Positions 55,118-64,000 of a stretch of 64,000 nucleotides of DNA are shown one piece after another (within the stretch, counting starts at the first letter, position 1; every line of letters begins with the position of its first letter). Under the pieces are notes generated by a model. It ran no database searches. It was not told where the DNA came from and saw only the letters and a list, made by a program, of their open reading frames with translations. This DNA comes from Diphasiastrum complanatum. Its lineage: Eukaryota > Streptophyta > Lycopodiopsida > Lycopodiales > Lycopodiaceae. A program made the translations under genes and the position numbers. The stretch covers positions 4,914,213 through 4,978,212 of the forward strand of contig CM055100.1 in NCBI GenBank assembly GCA_029204225.1, written 5' to 3'.

Positions 55118-58100
55118 ATGGCTACAAATGGAGGCTACATGTTGGAAAGCAATGATAGGCTTACCTCCCTCAACTATTCTACTTGGAAAGTAAGGATGGA
55201 GTCTTTGCTTGAGATGAATGAGTTGATGGATATTGTTGTAGGTGTGGAGGAGAGACCTTTGGCACCTCAAGAACAATTGAGGTATGACAAGAGGGCAAAG
55301 AAAGCCCTTCACATGATCAAGATGAATGTGACAAATGAGCTTATCAAAGAGGTTGGTAAGTGCACATCATCTAGTGAAGCTTGGGAAGCCTTGAAGAAGG
55401 TTTATGAATCCAAGTCTACTTCTAGAGTGTTGACTTTAAGAAGGCAAATCTTTTCTTGTATGCAAAAGAAGAGTGAGAATGGACATGCTTTTGTTTTGAG
55501 AGTTAAAGCATTGAATGATGAGTTAGCATGCATTAATGATGGCATAAATAATGAGGAGCTTGTTCAAGTGATTCTCAATGGCTTGTTGGATGATCATGCT
55601 AATCTTGTTCAAAGTTATGCTATCCAAAAATGTTTACCAAGTGTTGGAGACTTGCAAGAGGTCTTGTTGGCTGAAGAATTCAGGTTGCAAGCAAGAGTGG
55701 GAGCATCTTCTACATCTCAAGGAGGAGAAGAGGAGGCAATGTTCTCTAAAGGCAAGTTCAAGGGCAAAGGTAAAAGCAATTGGTCTAAAGGGCAAGACCA
55801 AGGTGAGCACTCTACTTTTGGCAAAAAGAAGGATAGATCTAAGCTAAAATGTTTCTATTGTGGAGTCAAAGGGCATTTTGCTAGTGATTGTTTTAAGAAA
55901 AAGAGGGATCAAGGGGAAAAGCAAACCAATCTAACTATTGATGAGGGTGGGGATGAGCTTCTTTCAAATGATGCTTTTGTTATGTCATCTTGCTTGTTGG
56001 CTAATCATGGAGACATTGATCCTTGGTGGATTGATAGTGGAGCCACTTCTCATATGACATATCATAAAGAGTATTTTTCATCTTTAATGGCATTTGATGG
56101 TGATAGGAAGGTAATCTATACCGCAAATGATGGTGAGTGTGCAATCAAGGGGATTGGCACAATTCCTATTTCACTTTCTACAAATAGGAATATAGAATTG
56201 AAAGATGTTTTGCTCATTCCATCCATTACCAAGAACTTACTTAGTGTAAGCCAAATGCTTGACAAAGGATTCAAAGTTGAGTTTGATGGTGATGCTTGCT
56301 TGATCAAAAAGGGGTGTAGTATCATTGCAAAAGGGAAAAGGCAAGGGAAATTGTTCAAGCTTGATGCATGTGTTGTTGCTAACCAAGTTGGATGCATGGC
56401 AAATGAACAAATGTCAATTCAAGAGGTATGGCATAAAAGGATGGGACATCTCAACTACAAGGCCTTGGAGGTAATAGCCAAAAAGGAGGTAGTAAGGGGA
56501 CTTCCCAAGTCTCTTACTTGCTTGAATCATGTTTGTGAAGAATGTGCTTTGTCTAAATCACATAGATTGCCATATACTAGATCTATATCTAGATCTAAGA
56601 TGCCTTTTTCTCTCTTGCATTCGGATATTCATGGTGTTACTACAATTAGCAATGGAGGTGCTAAGATGTATGTAACTTTCATTGATGATTTTAGTAGATT
56701 TTGTTGGGTTTATCTACTAAAGAGCAAGGATGAGGTGTTTGATGTGTTTGTCAAGTTCAAAGTTGCTATTGAGACTCAATTTACAACCAAAATCAAATGC
56801 TTGAGGAGCGACAATGGTGGTGAATACATTTCTAACAAATTCAAAGCCTTTTGCGATGAGCATGGGATCAAGAGGGAGTACACATGTCCAAGAACACCAC
56901 AACAAAATGGAGTGGCCGAGAGGAAGAATAGAACCTTGTGTGAGAGTGCAAAGGCAATGAGATTGAATGCTAATCTTCCTAAACCTTTTTGGAGTGATGC
57001 TTTGTTGTGTGCAAATTTCCTTTGCAATAGATGGCCAAGTGTTGTATTGGAAGGAAAAACCCCTTTTGAAGCTTTGTTTGGTACGAAGCCTAATGTCAAG
57101 TTTCTAAGAACTTTTGGATGCATTTGCTACTTCAACATTACTCTTGATGATAGAACTAAGGAGGATCCATCTTCAAGAAAGGGCATTTTTGTTGGTTATA
57201 GTGAAGTAAGCAAAGCATATAGGATTTATGTTCCTTCAATCAAGAAAGTGTTCACAAGTAGGGATGTCATTTTTGATGAAAGTAACATTCCAAAAGTTGT
57301 TTCAAGTGATGATGGTGTTGTTGCAACTAATGTGCTTGATGACAATGGAGTTGATGACACATTGGATGTGGATGTTGAAGAAGCCTCTTCAAGTCAAATT
57401 CCAAGGAGAACTCCAAGGCATAAAGTGAAACCCTCAAGGCTCACTTATGATGGCAAAGGTAAGCAAGTGGTGGATGGATCCAACTATGCTTTCCTAACTT
57501 CTTTTGATGTACCTTCATGTGTAGATGAAGCAAGGCAAGAAGAGGAATGGATCCAAGCAATGGATCTTGAGTTTGAAGCACTTATGAAGAACAACACATG
57601 GAGATTGGTGGAGCTTCCAAAGGGCAAAAGTGCAATTGGATGCAAATGGATCTTCAAGGTAAAGAAAAATCAAGATGGATCTATCAACAAGTTCAAGGCA
57701 AGGTTGGTGGCTAAAGGTTATGCTCAAGAGCATGGCATTGACTATGAGGAAACCTTTGCACCCGTGGCAAAGATGGTGAGCATAAGAGTAATCATTTCCC
57801 TTGCAACTCTTTATGGATGGGATCTTTGGCAATTAGACATTTCTAATGCTTTCTTGAATGGTGATCTTGAAGAGGAAGTCTACATGGAGCAACCCGAGAG
57901 CTATGTTTCTCATAGCAAGCCTAATCATGTGTGTTTTCTACAAAAAAGTTTGTATGGTCTTAAGCAAGCACCAAGGAGTTGGTATGCTAGGCTTAACTCT
58001 TTTCTACTTTCTCAAAACTTCACTATGAGTGAGTATGATCATTCACTTTACTTTAGAATTAGTGCTAATGATGTTACAATCCTTCTAATTTATGTGGATG

Positions 58101-59068
58101 ACATTATTTTAAGTGGAGGAAACAAGGAAGATATAGAAGATATCAAGAAAGCACTAAAAAAGGAATTTGAAGTGCATGATCTTGGTCTTTTGAGCTATAT
58201 CTTAGGAATAGAAGTAATTAGAACTTCTCAAATCACTTTTATTTCACAAGAGAAGTATGCTATTTCTATTCTCAATAGATTTCATATGGTAGATGCAAAT
58301 CCTATTGATACACCTATGGAATCACATGTAAAGCTAACTATAAGAGGTAATGAAAGATCCTTCGAGGACATTACTCTCTATAGGAAGCTAATAGGTTCTC
58401 TTATATATCTAACCATCACAAGACCTGATTTATCTTATTGTGTTGGTAGATTAAGCCAATTCATGCAAGATCCTAGCATAGAACATTGGAAACTAGGAAA
58501 GAGGATCTTGAGATACATCTCGGGAACAAAAGATTTTGGCATTGTTTATAGAGGCTCATCACCTAACTTATTTGGTTTTTCAGATTCAGATTTTGCAGGA
58601 GACCTTATGGATAGAAAATCCATAAATGCACATGCTATTTTCATAGGTGATGGAGCTATCTCATGGATGTCGAAGAAACAAGCAACTATATCACTTTCTT
58701 CTAGTGAGGCCGAGTACAAAGCTTTGACATCATGCACAAAGGAGATGGTGTGGATCAAGAGGATGATTATGGAGCTTCATTTGCTGGATTTTTCAGAGAG
58801 TCCAATCATCTTTTGTGACAACCTTTCAGCTCAAAGTCTAGCAAGCAATCCGGTTTTCCATGCAAGGAGCAAACATATCGAGGTGGCTTACCATTTTGTG
58901 AGAGAACAAGTGTTGGCAAAAGAGATCAAGCTTGAACATGTCCCATCAAAGGAATGTGTGGCTGATATCTTTACCAAAGCATTGGGAAAGGACTTATTTT
59001 TCAAGCATAGAACAAGTCTTGGTGTACTTTCTAAATCTATGCTAAAACTAGTTGAAGAGGGAGTGTGA
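55118..59068 (+). CDS. Copia F Gag-Pol polyprotein, intact
   Basis: 1316 codons from ATG (MATNGGYMLESNDRLTSLNY) to TGA. Order: gag; Lys/Gly-rich linker; zinc knuckle CFYCGVKGHFASDC; protease WWIDSGATSHMT; HHCC integrase zinc domain (WHKRMGHL...CEECALSKSH); integrase core (LLHSDIH, RSDNGGEY, QQNGVAERKN); integrase C-terminus (TKEDPSSRKGIFVGYSEVSK); RT (KWIFKVK, KARLVAKGYAQEH, FLNGD, LLIYVDDIILSG); RNase H (FSDSDFAGD, SSEAEYKAL, FHARSKHIEVAYHF). No stop or frameshift, and every catalytic motif checked is present. The stop codon overlaps the first LTR bases. With its near-identical LTRs it is the best candidate for an active element in the window. Confidence 0.97.
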   Translation: MATNGGYMLESNDRLTSLNYSTWKVRMESLLEMNELMDIVVGVEERPLAPQEQLRYDKRAKKALHMIKMNVTNELIKEVGKCTSSSEAWEALKKVYESKSTSRVLTLRRQIFSCMQKKSENGHAFVLRVKALNDELACINDGINNEELVQVILNGLLDDHANLVQSYAIQKCLPSVGDLQEVLLAEEFRLQARVGASSTSQGGEEEAMFSKGKFKGKGKSNWSKGQDQGEHSTFGKKKDRSKLKCFYCGVKGHFASDCFKKKRDQGEKQTNLTIDEGGDELLSNDAFVMSSCLLANHGDIDPWWIDSGATSHMTYHKEYFSSLMAFDGDRKVIYTANDGECAIKGIGTIPISLSTNRNIELKDVLLIPSITKNLLSVSQMLDKGFKVEFDGDACLIKKGCSIIAKGKRQGKLFKLDACVVANQVGCMANEQMSIQEVWHKRMGHLNYKALEVIAKKEVVRGLPKSLTCLNHVCEECALSKSHRLPYTRSISRSKMPFSLLHSDIHGVTTISNGGAKMYVTFIDDFSRFCWVYLLKSKDEVFDVFVKFKVAIETQFTTKIKCLRSDNGGEYISNKFKAFCDEHGIKREYTCPRTPQQNGVAERKNRTLCESAKAMRLNANLPKPFWSDALLCANFLCNRWPSVVLEGKTPFEALFGTKPNVKFLRTFGCICYFNITLDDRTKEDPSSRKGIFVGYSEVSKAYRIYVPSIKKVFTSRDVIFDESNIPKVVSSDDGVVATNVLDDNGVDDTLDVDVEEASSSQIPRRTPRHKVKPSRLTYDGKGKQVVDGSNYAFLTSFDVPSCVDEARQEEEWIQAMDLEFEALMKNNTWRLVELPKGKSAIGCKWIFKVKKNQDGSINKFKARLVAKGYAQEHGIDYEETFAPVAKMVSIRVIISLATLYGWDLWQLDISNAFLNGDLEEEVYMEQPESYVSHSKPNHVCFLQKSLYGLKQAPRSWYARLNSFLLSQNFTMSEYDHSLYFRISANDVTILLIYVDDIILSGGNKEDIEDIKKALKKEFEVHDLGLLSYILGIEVIRTSQITFISQEKYAISILNRFHMVDANPIDTPMESHVKLTIRGNERSFEDITLYRKLIGSLIYLTITRPDLSYCVGRLSQFMQDPSIEHWKLGKRILRYISGTKDFGIVYRGSSPNLFGFSDSDFAGDLMDRKSINAHAIFIGDGAISWMSKKQATISLSSSEAEYKALTSCTKEMVWIKRMIMELHLLDFSESPIIFCDNLSAQSLASNPVFHARSKHIEVAYHFVREQVLAKEIKLEHVPSKECVADIFTKALGKDLFFKHRTSLGVLSKSMLKLVEEGV

Positions 59069-59716
59069 AAAATTGTCAACTAGTAGTATTTTCCTAACTT
59101 GAGATTTTGTAGGCCTATGGCCAAATAAAAGTTAGAGATAGGTTCATACATGTATGTAGAGGCCCAAAGTATGTGTACACTACTTTTGAGGTCACATTAA
59201 TTAGAGGAGGTCGAGTGTGGAGCTCTTCTATTGGCTCATAATTTGGTGCATTCCTATTTGACCAAATTTCTAGGTATATGGGTGAATCCTATTGGACCCC
59301 AATTTTAGCCTATCATAAGACAAGTGGCCAAGAGGCACTATGGCTGCTATAAATAGCCATCTCCACGAGTATGTACATATCTCATTTTCATTCTATTGAA
59401 TGAATGTTATGCTCTTTGAAGATCCATCTTCTTCTCTCTCACTTTTTTGTTCATATCTTGCATTCTAGCCACTAGAATTGTGATTTCTTTGTTGCTATGG
59501 CTTCACACGTGTGAAATGCAGGTTGTAGGCTCTGAAGTACGGACAGGGACAGCAAGTTTCTGTTTGTGGAAGCTTATGATCAGATTTTGATGTTTAGTTG
59601 ATGTTTAGTATGCTTAACATCACAATTTCTATCATTTTTTCAATCTAGATGTGCATAACTTCCATGGCCAAGATCTTTATGAAACTTTAGCATCTTTTGG
59701 ATCTGAGTTTTTCACA
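59064..59716 (+). repeat. 3' LTR of copia F (653 bp)
   Basis: Follows the polypurine tract GAAGAGGGAG and ends TTTTTCACA at 59716. The next bases, CAATG, do not match the GTATC before the 5' LTR. Confidence 0.97.
59502..59515. promoter_or_regulatory. 14-bp palindrome TTCACACGTGTGAA in 3' LTR F
   Basis: Identical to the 5' LTR copy. Confidence 0.5.
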
Positions 59717-60415
59717 CAATGCACCACTTCGACTCGTGGTCACTCTATGGGCCAGAGATTTCTTTGCTTGATTGGTATATAAAATGGATCAATCCTTTTC
59801 CATGCTGGCGCGCTCAGATATTCTTGCAGCCATCTGCTATCCTTTAGGATTTTGTTTCGCCGCTCAGGCTGTGGTTGCAAAGCAGCAATGATCTCAGCCC
59901 TGGTGGAGTATTGGCTTTGATCACTTTTTTCTTTGCCACCCCTATGTTGCGAGGGTATTTCCTTTCAAATCTTTCGGACTCTTTGGTATCCGCCATGTTA
60001 TTTCTTGGCCTGGTAGGTCACCATGGTAGAAGACTGGCAAGAGATGGGCTTCATCGAAAAGATACGAGAATACCTGGGGCCATTAAACTATAGAAGTAAG
60101 CTCCACTTCCAAATCTTCGATGCCCTGGGGCGAAACATGAGTGAGCGAAAAGAAACGACAAGACGACGAGGCGAGCAGGACTCGCAAGAGGTTCTCAAGA
60201 GGGCTGGAATGTAGCAGCCATTGAAAGATCTTCATTTTTGAGAAACAGTTTTGCGAATAATAAGCACCTGGTTTTACGGAAGCGAACGAAGATCCACGCT
60301 TTTTCAAGTGCCGAGCGAAACGACATCACCTGTGTTGCAGTGGGTCCTGCAACAGATTCGGGGTGGATAATGTTAGCGGATTCCAGAGAATCCCCAGATG
60401 CCAAGCCAAGCTAAA
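59717..60415 (-). pseudogene. Unrecognised degenerate ORF
   Basis: On the minus strand an ATG at about 59995 opens MADTKESERFERKYPRNIGV; after a shift in an A-run (about 59927) the reading continues SDQSQYSTRAEIIAAL and DSRWLQEYLSAPAWKRIDPF to a stop near 59747. The composition looks protein-like but I recognise no family; it could be retroelement gag or captured host sequence. The stretch to 60415 holds only short frames. Confidence 0.3.
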
Positions 60416-60970
60416 CACTGGATAGGTGCCTAACTATGAATAGATGCTACTTTTAGTTAGTTCTCTACTTTTTTTCTAACTCTACCACCACTAACACTAC
60501 ACACCCCTAACTCTACTCCACTAAACTAACCTTCATCTTGATTTTGGGTGAAAGAGAAGAGAAGAATAGAAGAGGTTGAGAGGATGAAGAGAGAAAGAGA
60601 GAGATAGAGAGTGAGAGTGGAGATTAGATGGTAGAGTTTTCTCCTTCTCATAAAGCATGGAAAATAGAGTACATGAGGTGTCTTTTAATAAATGGGGAAG
60701 GCCCTTGCACCAAAATACTATTGGCTAATATGTATACTAATCCTATTCATTAATCTTGGACCCAACTTGATCCAAAGGTTTCAAAAAAGTACATTGGATT
60801 TCACATGATTCATGTGAGTCTCTATTTGGACCCATCTCTAAAATAATAGACTTCTAAGTTTAAAATGACTTTGGGCCTCAAGTTTTATTTTAATTACAAA
60901 GGGGCCCAAGTCTATTATTCTATTTACAACTCAACTTGCATGCTCATTGGGCCATGGCCTTATACGTGCA
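60416..60970 (-). repeat. Gypsy LTR copy (minus orientation, about 555 bp)
   Basis: On the minus strand it starts TGCACGTATAAGGCCATGG at 60970, passes through a purine/pyrimidine-rich tract (GAGAGAAAGAGAGAGATAGA on +) and ends ...TATCCAGTG at 60416, matching the gypsy LTR at 32440-32713 over its 3' part and 5106-5334 over its 5' part. It gives the fullest view of this LTR family in the window. No internal region adjoins it on the left. Confidence 0.65.
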
Positions 60971-62284
60971 GGATGTCATGCCCTCGCAATACATTTTATT
61001 AGCCGATATTATTTATTTACAATATGTTTGGAATACCACCAACAAATACGCAGATGGTATTCAATATATACATAATTTTTACAGGTGTGCAAATGAAAAA
61101 AGTACAAAACTGGTTGTGTTGTCTATGGGAGATCGTGGCTGGCTGCTGTCGTTGTCAAATTTGATTGCACAGTGCATGGGAAGGCCGCGATTTCAGCCTT
61201 CGCTAAAATTAACGTTGATGAAAATGCAAAAAACGCAACACTCTGACAAATGCCTTAAAAATTGATTTACAAGGTACCTTCACTTTTCTATAAGGGCACC
61301 TTTGGTATTTTTAGGACATTCTTTGGCATTTGTAGGGCAGTGTCGCCTTTTCACCTGTCACAAATCACGTGTAAAAACACAGTGTCATCCTTTTCATCTT
61401 TTTTTTCGCCTGTAAAAATCTACTTGTATTTATGCAGACATTCACGTCTTTTTTGCCTGTCTTATTTTACATGTAAGTATGCAAACTGTGCGACAACACA
61501 AGTAAAATACAGCAGCATGAATGAAGGCAGATTAACATAGGATTTAGGAGAGTAAAGGAGATAAATTTAACACCCCCCTTAATTTGGATCCTTGAATGCT
61601 TTGATCTTCAAATTAAGCAATGCACAAAACTTGTTGTGTGCATTATGAAGAAACAAAATGTTTTTGTTTACAAAGCCTTGCTAGCTTTCAGCCCTCTACT
61701 TGACGAAGATGTTCGTGCACACGAAAGTCAAGAGACACGAAACACAAAAGTTTTGCGAACACCTGATGAGAAGACATGAACATGAAAGATTCGCGAACGA
61801 GAATCTTTTGCGGTCCAACACAAGAAAGTCAGACGACGGAAACGAAACCAACAATGCGACATGAAAAACGTCGCGAAACCCTTTCTGCCCTCACGCTCCA
61901 AAGAATATCAGCAAATATCATGCAAGTACCCAGAAGTACAGATATCTGATCTGATGGCATGACATCAGCAAATACACTCTAGATTGTGGCTAATCTACCA
62001 CTCTTGTAATTTATTAGTTACTTGTAGATGTTTAATCACTCTAATCTTAAAGTTACATAGAACAACTATATACTTATTAGATGATACTTGATGTATGAAA
62101 TAGTCTGATGCTAATAAGCAATCAAGACGAAATACAGACAAAAGGTCCGCCTGCATGCAAGACGAGTTCTGTGATTAGGATCCATAGAGATCCAGATGTT
62201 CGCTAGTAAGCGAGACATCCACTCATGAGAGAACTGTATTTCTGGGTGGATTTGCATGCAATGCTTGAACAATCAGAGAAAAAT
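60971..62284. other. Repeat mosaic, includes copia N LTR-like segment
   Basis: The part at about 61020-61230 is related to LTR N (13612-13800): shared CAGATGGTAT, CAATATA, GTGTGCA and GAGATCGTGG words in the same order. The rest (61570-62284) shows no gene; words such as GATTCGCGAA recur. No coding function seen. Confidence 0.5.
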
Positions 62285-62614
62285 TGAAGAGGGAGTGTGA
62301 AAAATTGTCAACTAGTAGTATTTTCCTAACTTGAGATTTTGTAGGCCTATGGCCAAATAAAAGTTAGAGATAGGTTCATACATGTATGTAGAGGCCCAAA
62401 GTATGTGTACACTACTTTTGAGGTCACATTAATTAGAGGAGGTCGAGTGTGGAGCTCTTCTATTGGCTCATAATTTGGTGCATTCCTATTTGACCAAATT
62501 TCTAGGTATATGGGTGAATCCTATTGGACCCCAATTTTAGCCTATCATAAGACAAGTGGCCAAGAGGCACTATGGCTGCTATAAATAGCATCTTTTGGAT
62601 CTGAGTTTTTCACA
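62285..62614 (+). repeat. Polypurine tract plus internally deleted F-family LTR
   Basis: ATTGAAGAGGGAG (62284-62296) then TGTGAAAAATTG from 62297. The LTR matches F to CTATAAATAGC and then jumps to ATCTTTTGGATCTGAG, losing about 336 bp (including the palindrome) between TAGC repeats. It ends TTTTTCACA at 62614, followed by the GTATC duplication. Confidence 0.95.
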
Positions 62615-64000
62615 GTATCTTCTCTCTTGTTGATCTTTGTAGCTCTCCCTGGTTAGATGATCCTGCAAAGTCATCTATGTCGCGGCTCTTTATCAATCTC
62701 TCAAACCACTTAGGGAGCTTTCTGTTAGGTGATCGGCTTCCCGGTGAAAATGTATCCCACGGTACATCCTTCTCCTTGCGTTTGTCACCTGTAACTTCAA
62801 TTCTTCTTGCACCAAAAGGTTTGTACCTACCTCTCCAACCTGTTTCTTGAGGTTGAGTAGTAGTATCTTCAGATGTATCCTCATGTTCATTACTCGGAAG
62901 GTCAATGAATGGATCATCATCAGGTGGTATTCTCACTATACCATCTTTCCCACTGGATGTGTCTATCTTCTCAGCATCCTCATCTTCATACATCTTGGAT
63001 TCATCAAAGATAGCATCTCGGCTTATATGGATTTTGTTTTCGACTAGATCAAAACATCTATAGCCCTTCACACGATCATCATATCCTAGGAATATGCACT
63101 TGATAGCTTTTACATCAAGTTTACGTCTCTCTTCCTTAGGAATGTGCACAAAGGCTTTACATCCAAAGATTCGCAAGTGGTTCACCTTTGGCTTCTTCTT
63201 TGTGAATGCTTCTTCAGGTGTTATCTTTGTATGGCAATGGTAGGACTTCTATTTTGAAGATAGACTGCCGTGCTACATGCTTCTGACCAAAAATCTTTTG
63301 GTAGTTTCATCTCAGCTAGCATAGATCTGGCACTTTCCACAATCGTACAATTTTTGCGCTCAGCTACACCATTGAGAGCAGGAGTATGAGCTTGCGTAAA
63401 TTGTCTTTTAATCCCACATTGATCACAAAGATCATTGAAGTCATTAGACTTATACTCACCTCCACTATCTGATCTTAGGACTTTGATCTTCCTACCTGTC
63501 TGATTTTTGACCAAGTTTTTGAAGTTTTTGAAGTTATCAAATGCATCTGATTTCTTCTTCAAGAAGTAGATCCACGTCTTTCCTGACATATCATCAATAA
63601 AGGTCATGAAATAGAAGGCTTTTCCTAAGGACATAGTCCTCATAGGCCCGCATAAATCTGTGTGGATTAAATCCAGGATGTTCTTTGCTCTTGCAACACC
63701 CCCTTTATTGAACTTCTCTCGATGCTACTTCCCATATACACAAGATTCGCACATCGATTTCAAGTGATCTTCTATGGTAGGCAGTCCTGTTACCATCTCC
63801 AATTTTCTCATCAATGAGGCTTCCCAAGTTCAAGTGACCAAGCCTCTTGTGCCACAACTCAGTTTGCGAAGGAATGGATGATACAAGTCCATATTGCCCC
63901 TTGATTGTAGCATTCAACCTGTACAATTTTGTATTGGGCTCTCTTATTCCATTCGCAATAACTTTGAACTTTTGGTTCGCATCCTTCACAAAGCAACGAT
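62615..64000 (-). pseudogene. Copia K, integrase half
   Basis: From the right edge leftward: GAG-pre-integrase (LWHKRLGHLNLGSLIDE, 63705-63989), integrase core (63221-63643: FMTFIDDMSGKTWIYFLKKK, KVLRSDSGGEYKSND, ALNGVAERKN, FWSEACSTAVYLQNRSP), a frameshift near 63200, then the integrase C-terminus (62610-63185: NHLRIFGCKAFVHIPKEERR, KCIFLGYDDRVKGYRCFD) and an acidic linker. The frame reaches 62615 and resumes at 53849 without a shift across the F composite. Gag, protease and the 5' LTR are off the right edge. Confidence 0.92.

Larger units (their letters stand above)
53855..62614 (+). mobile_element. Composite copia insertion (F plus mosaic plus second LTR), TSD GTATC
   Basis: GTATC occurs at 53850-53854 and 62615-62619, directly outside the LTR start TGTGAAAAATTG (53855) and an LTR end TTTTTCACA (62614). 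Inside are the complete F (LTR, gag-pol, LTR to 59716), then unrelated sequence starting CAATG, then a polypurine tract and a second, internally deleted copy of the same LTR. The simplest history is an F-type element in K, another F inside it, and recombination between their 5' LTRs deleting what lay between. Confidence 0.85.

Noticed and set aside
59717-59721. CAATG as the target duplication of copia F
   Set aside because: The 5' LTR is preceded by GTATC, which instead matches the bases after the outer LTR at 62614.

Overview
The window is nuclear DNA of a land plant with a large, repeat-rich genome. The evidence is dense Ty1/copia and Ty3/gypsy LTR retrotransposons with plant-type primer-binding sites (initiator-tRNA-Met complement TGGTATCAGAGC; tRNA-Asp-like TGGCGTCGTTGCCGGGGA), a Harbinger/Tourist-type MITE, and part of one intron-containing gene with a plant-type zinc ribbon. 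I cannot name the species. I see no rRNA, CRISPR, plasmid or phage feature, and I did not recognise any tRNA gene.

Layout. 1-2871: 3' part of copia A (+), inserted into copia B (-, 2872-5105). 5106-5925: gypsy LTR start and degenerate ORF (-). 5930-8400: copia G gag-protease and its LTR (-), the LTR packed with CACACGTGTG-type palindromes. 9640-12515: gypsy integrase tail, a leader with repeated TGCGAGGGTT motifs and a degenerate coiled-coil ORF (+). 12509-13840: copia N gag and LTR (-). 13841-14764: unknown ORF ending at a polypurine tract and LTR start (+). 15640-23220: gypsy J (-), bracketed by two ~30-bp minisatellites. 24996-30573: the only host-gene candidate (+), with a MITE in its first intron. 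32440-36164: gypsy 5' end fused in frame to copia gag-protease E and then to an unrecognised tail. 36165-40412: copia H (+). 40413-49137: copia D (-), split by intact young copia C (41386-47533, TSD TTAGA). 49400-50060: copia P fragment. 50200-50298: fold-back hairpin. 50980-52480: gypsy integrase, ORF and LTR (-). 52480-64000: copia K (-), split by a composite built around intact young copia F (53855-62614, TSD GTATC).

How it fits together. Most of the window is a nested record of retrotransposon insertion, truncation and recombination. C and F keep full Gag-Pol frames and LTR pairs differing by only one and about three positions, so they are young and possibly mobile; A is an almost identical but deleted sister of C. 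Several elements have lost pol and carry unrelated reading frames of about 200 codons just before the 3' end. A 14-bp palindrome, TTCACACGTGTGAA, recurs in the LTRs of at least three copia families whose LTRs otherwise differ, and looks like a shared promoter element. The host-gene exon encodes a CX2C-X12-CX2C zinc ribbon; later exons are less certain.
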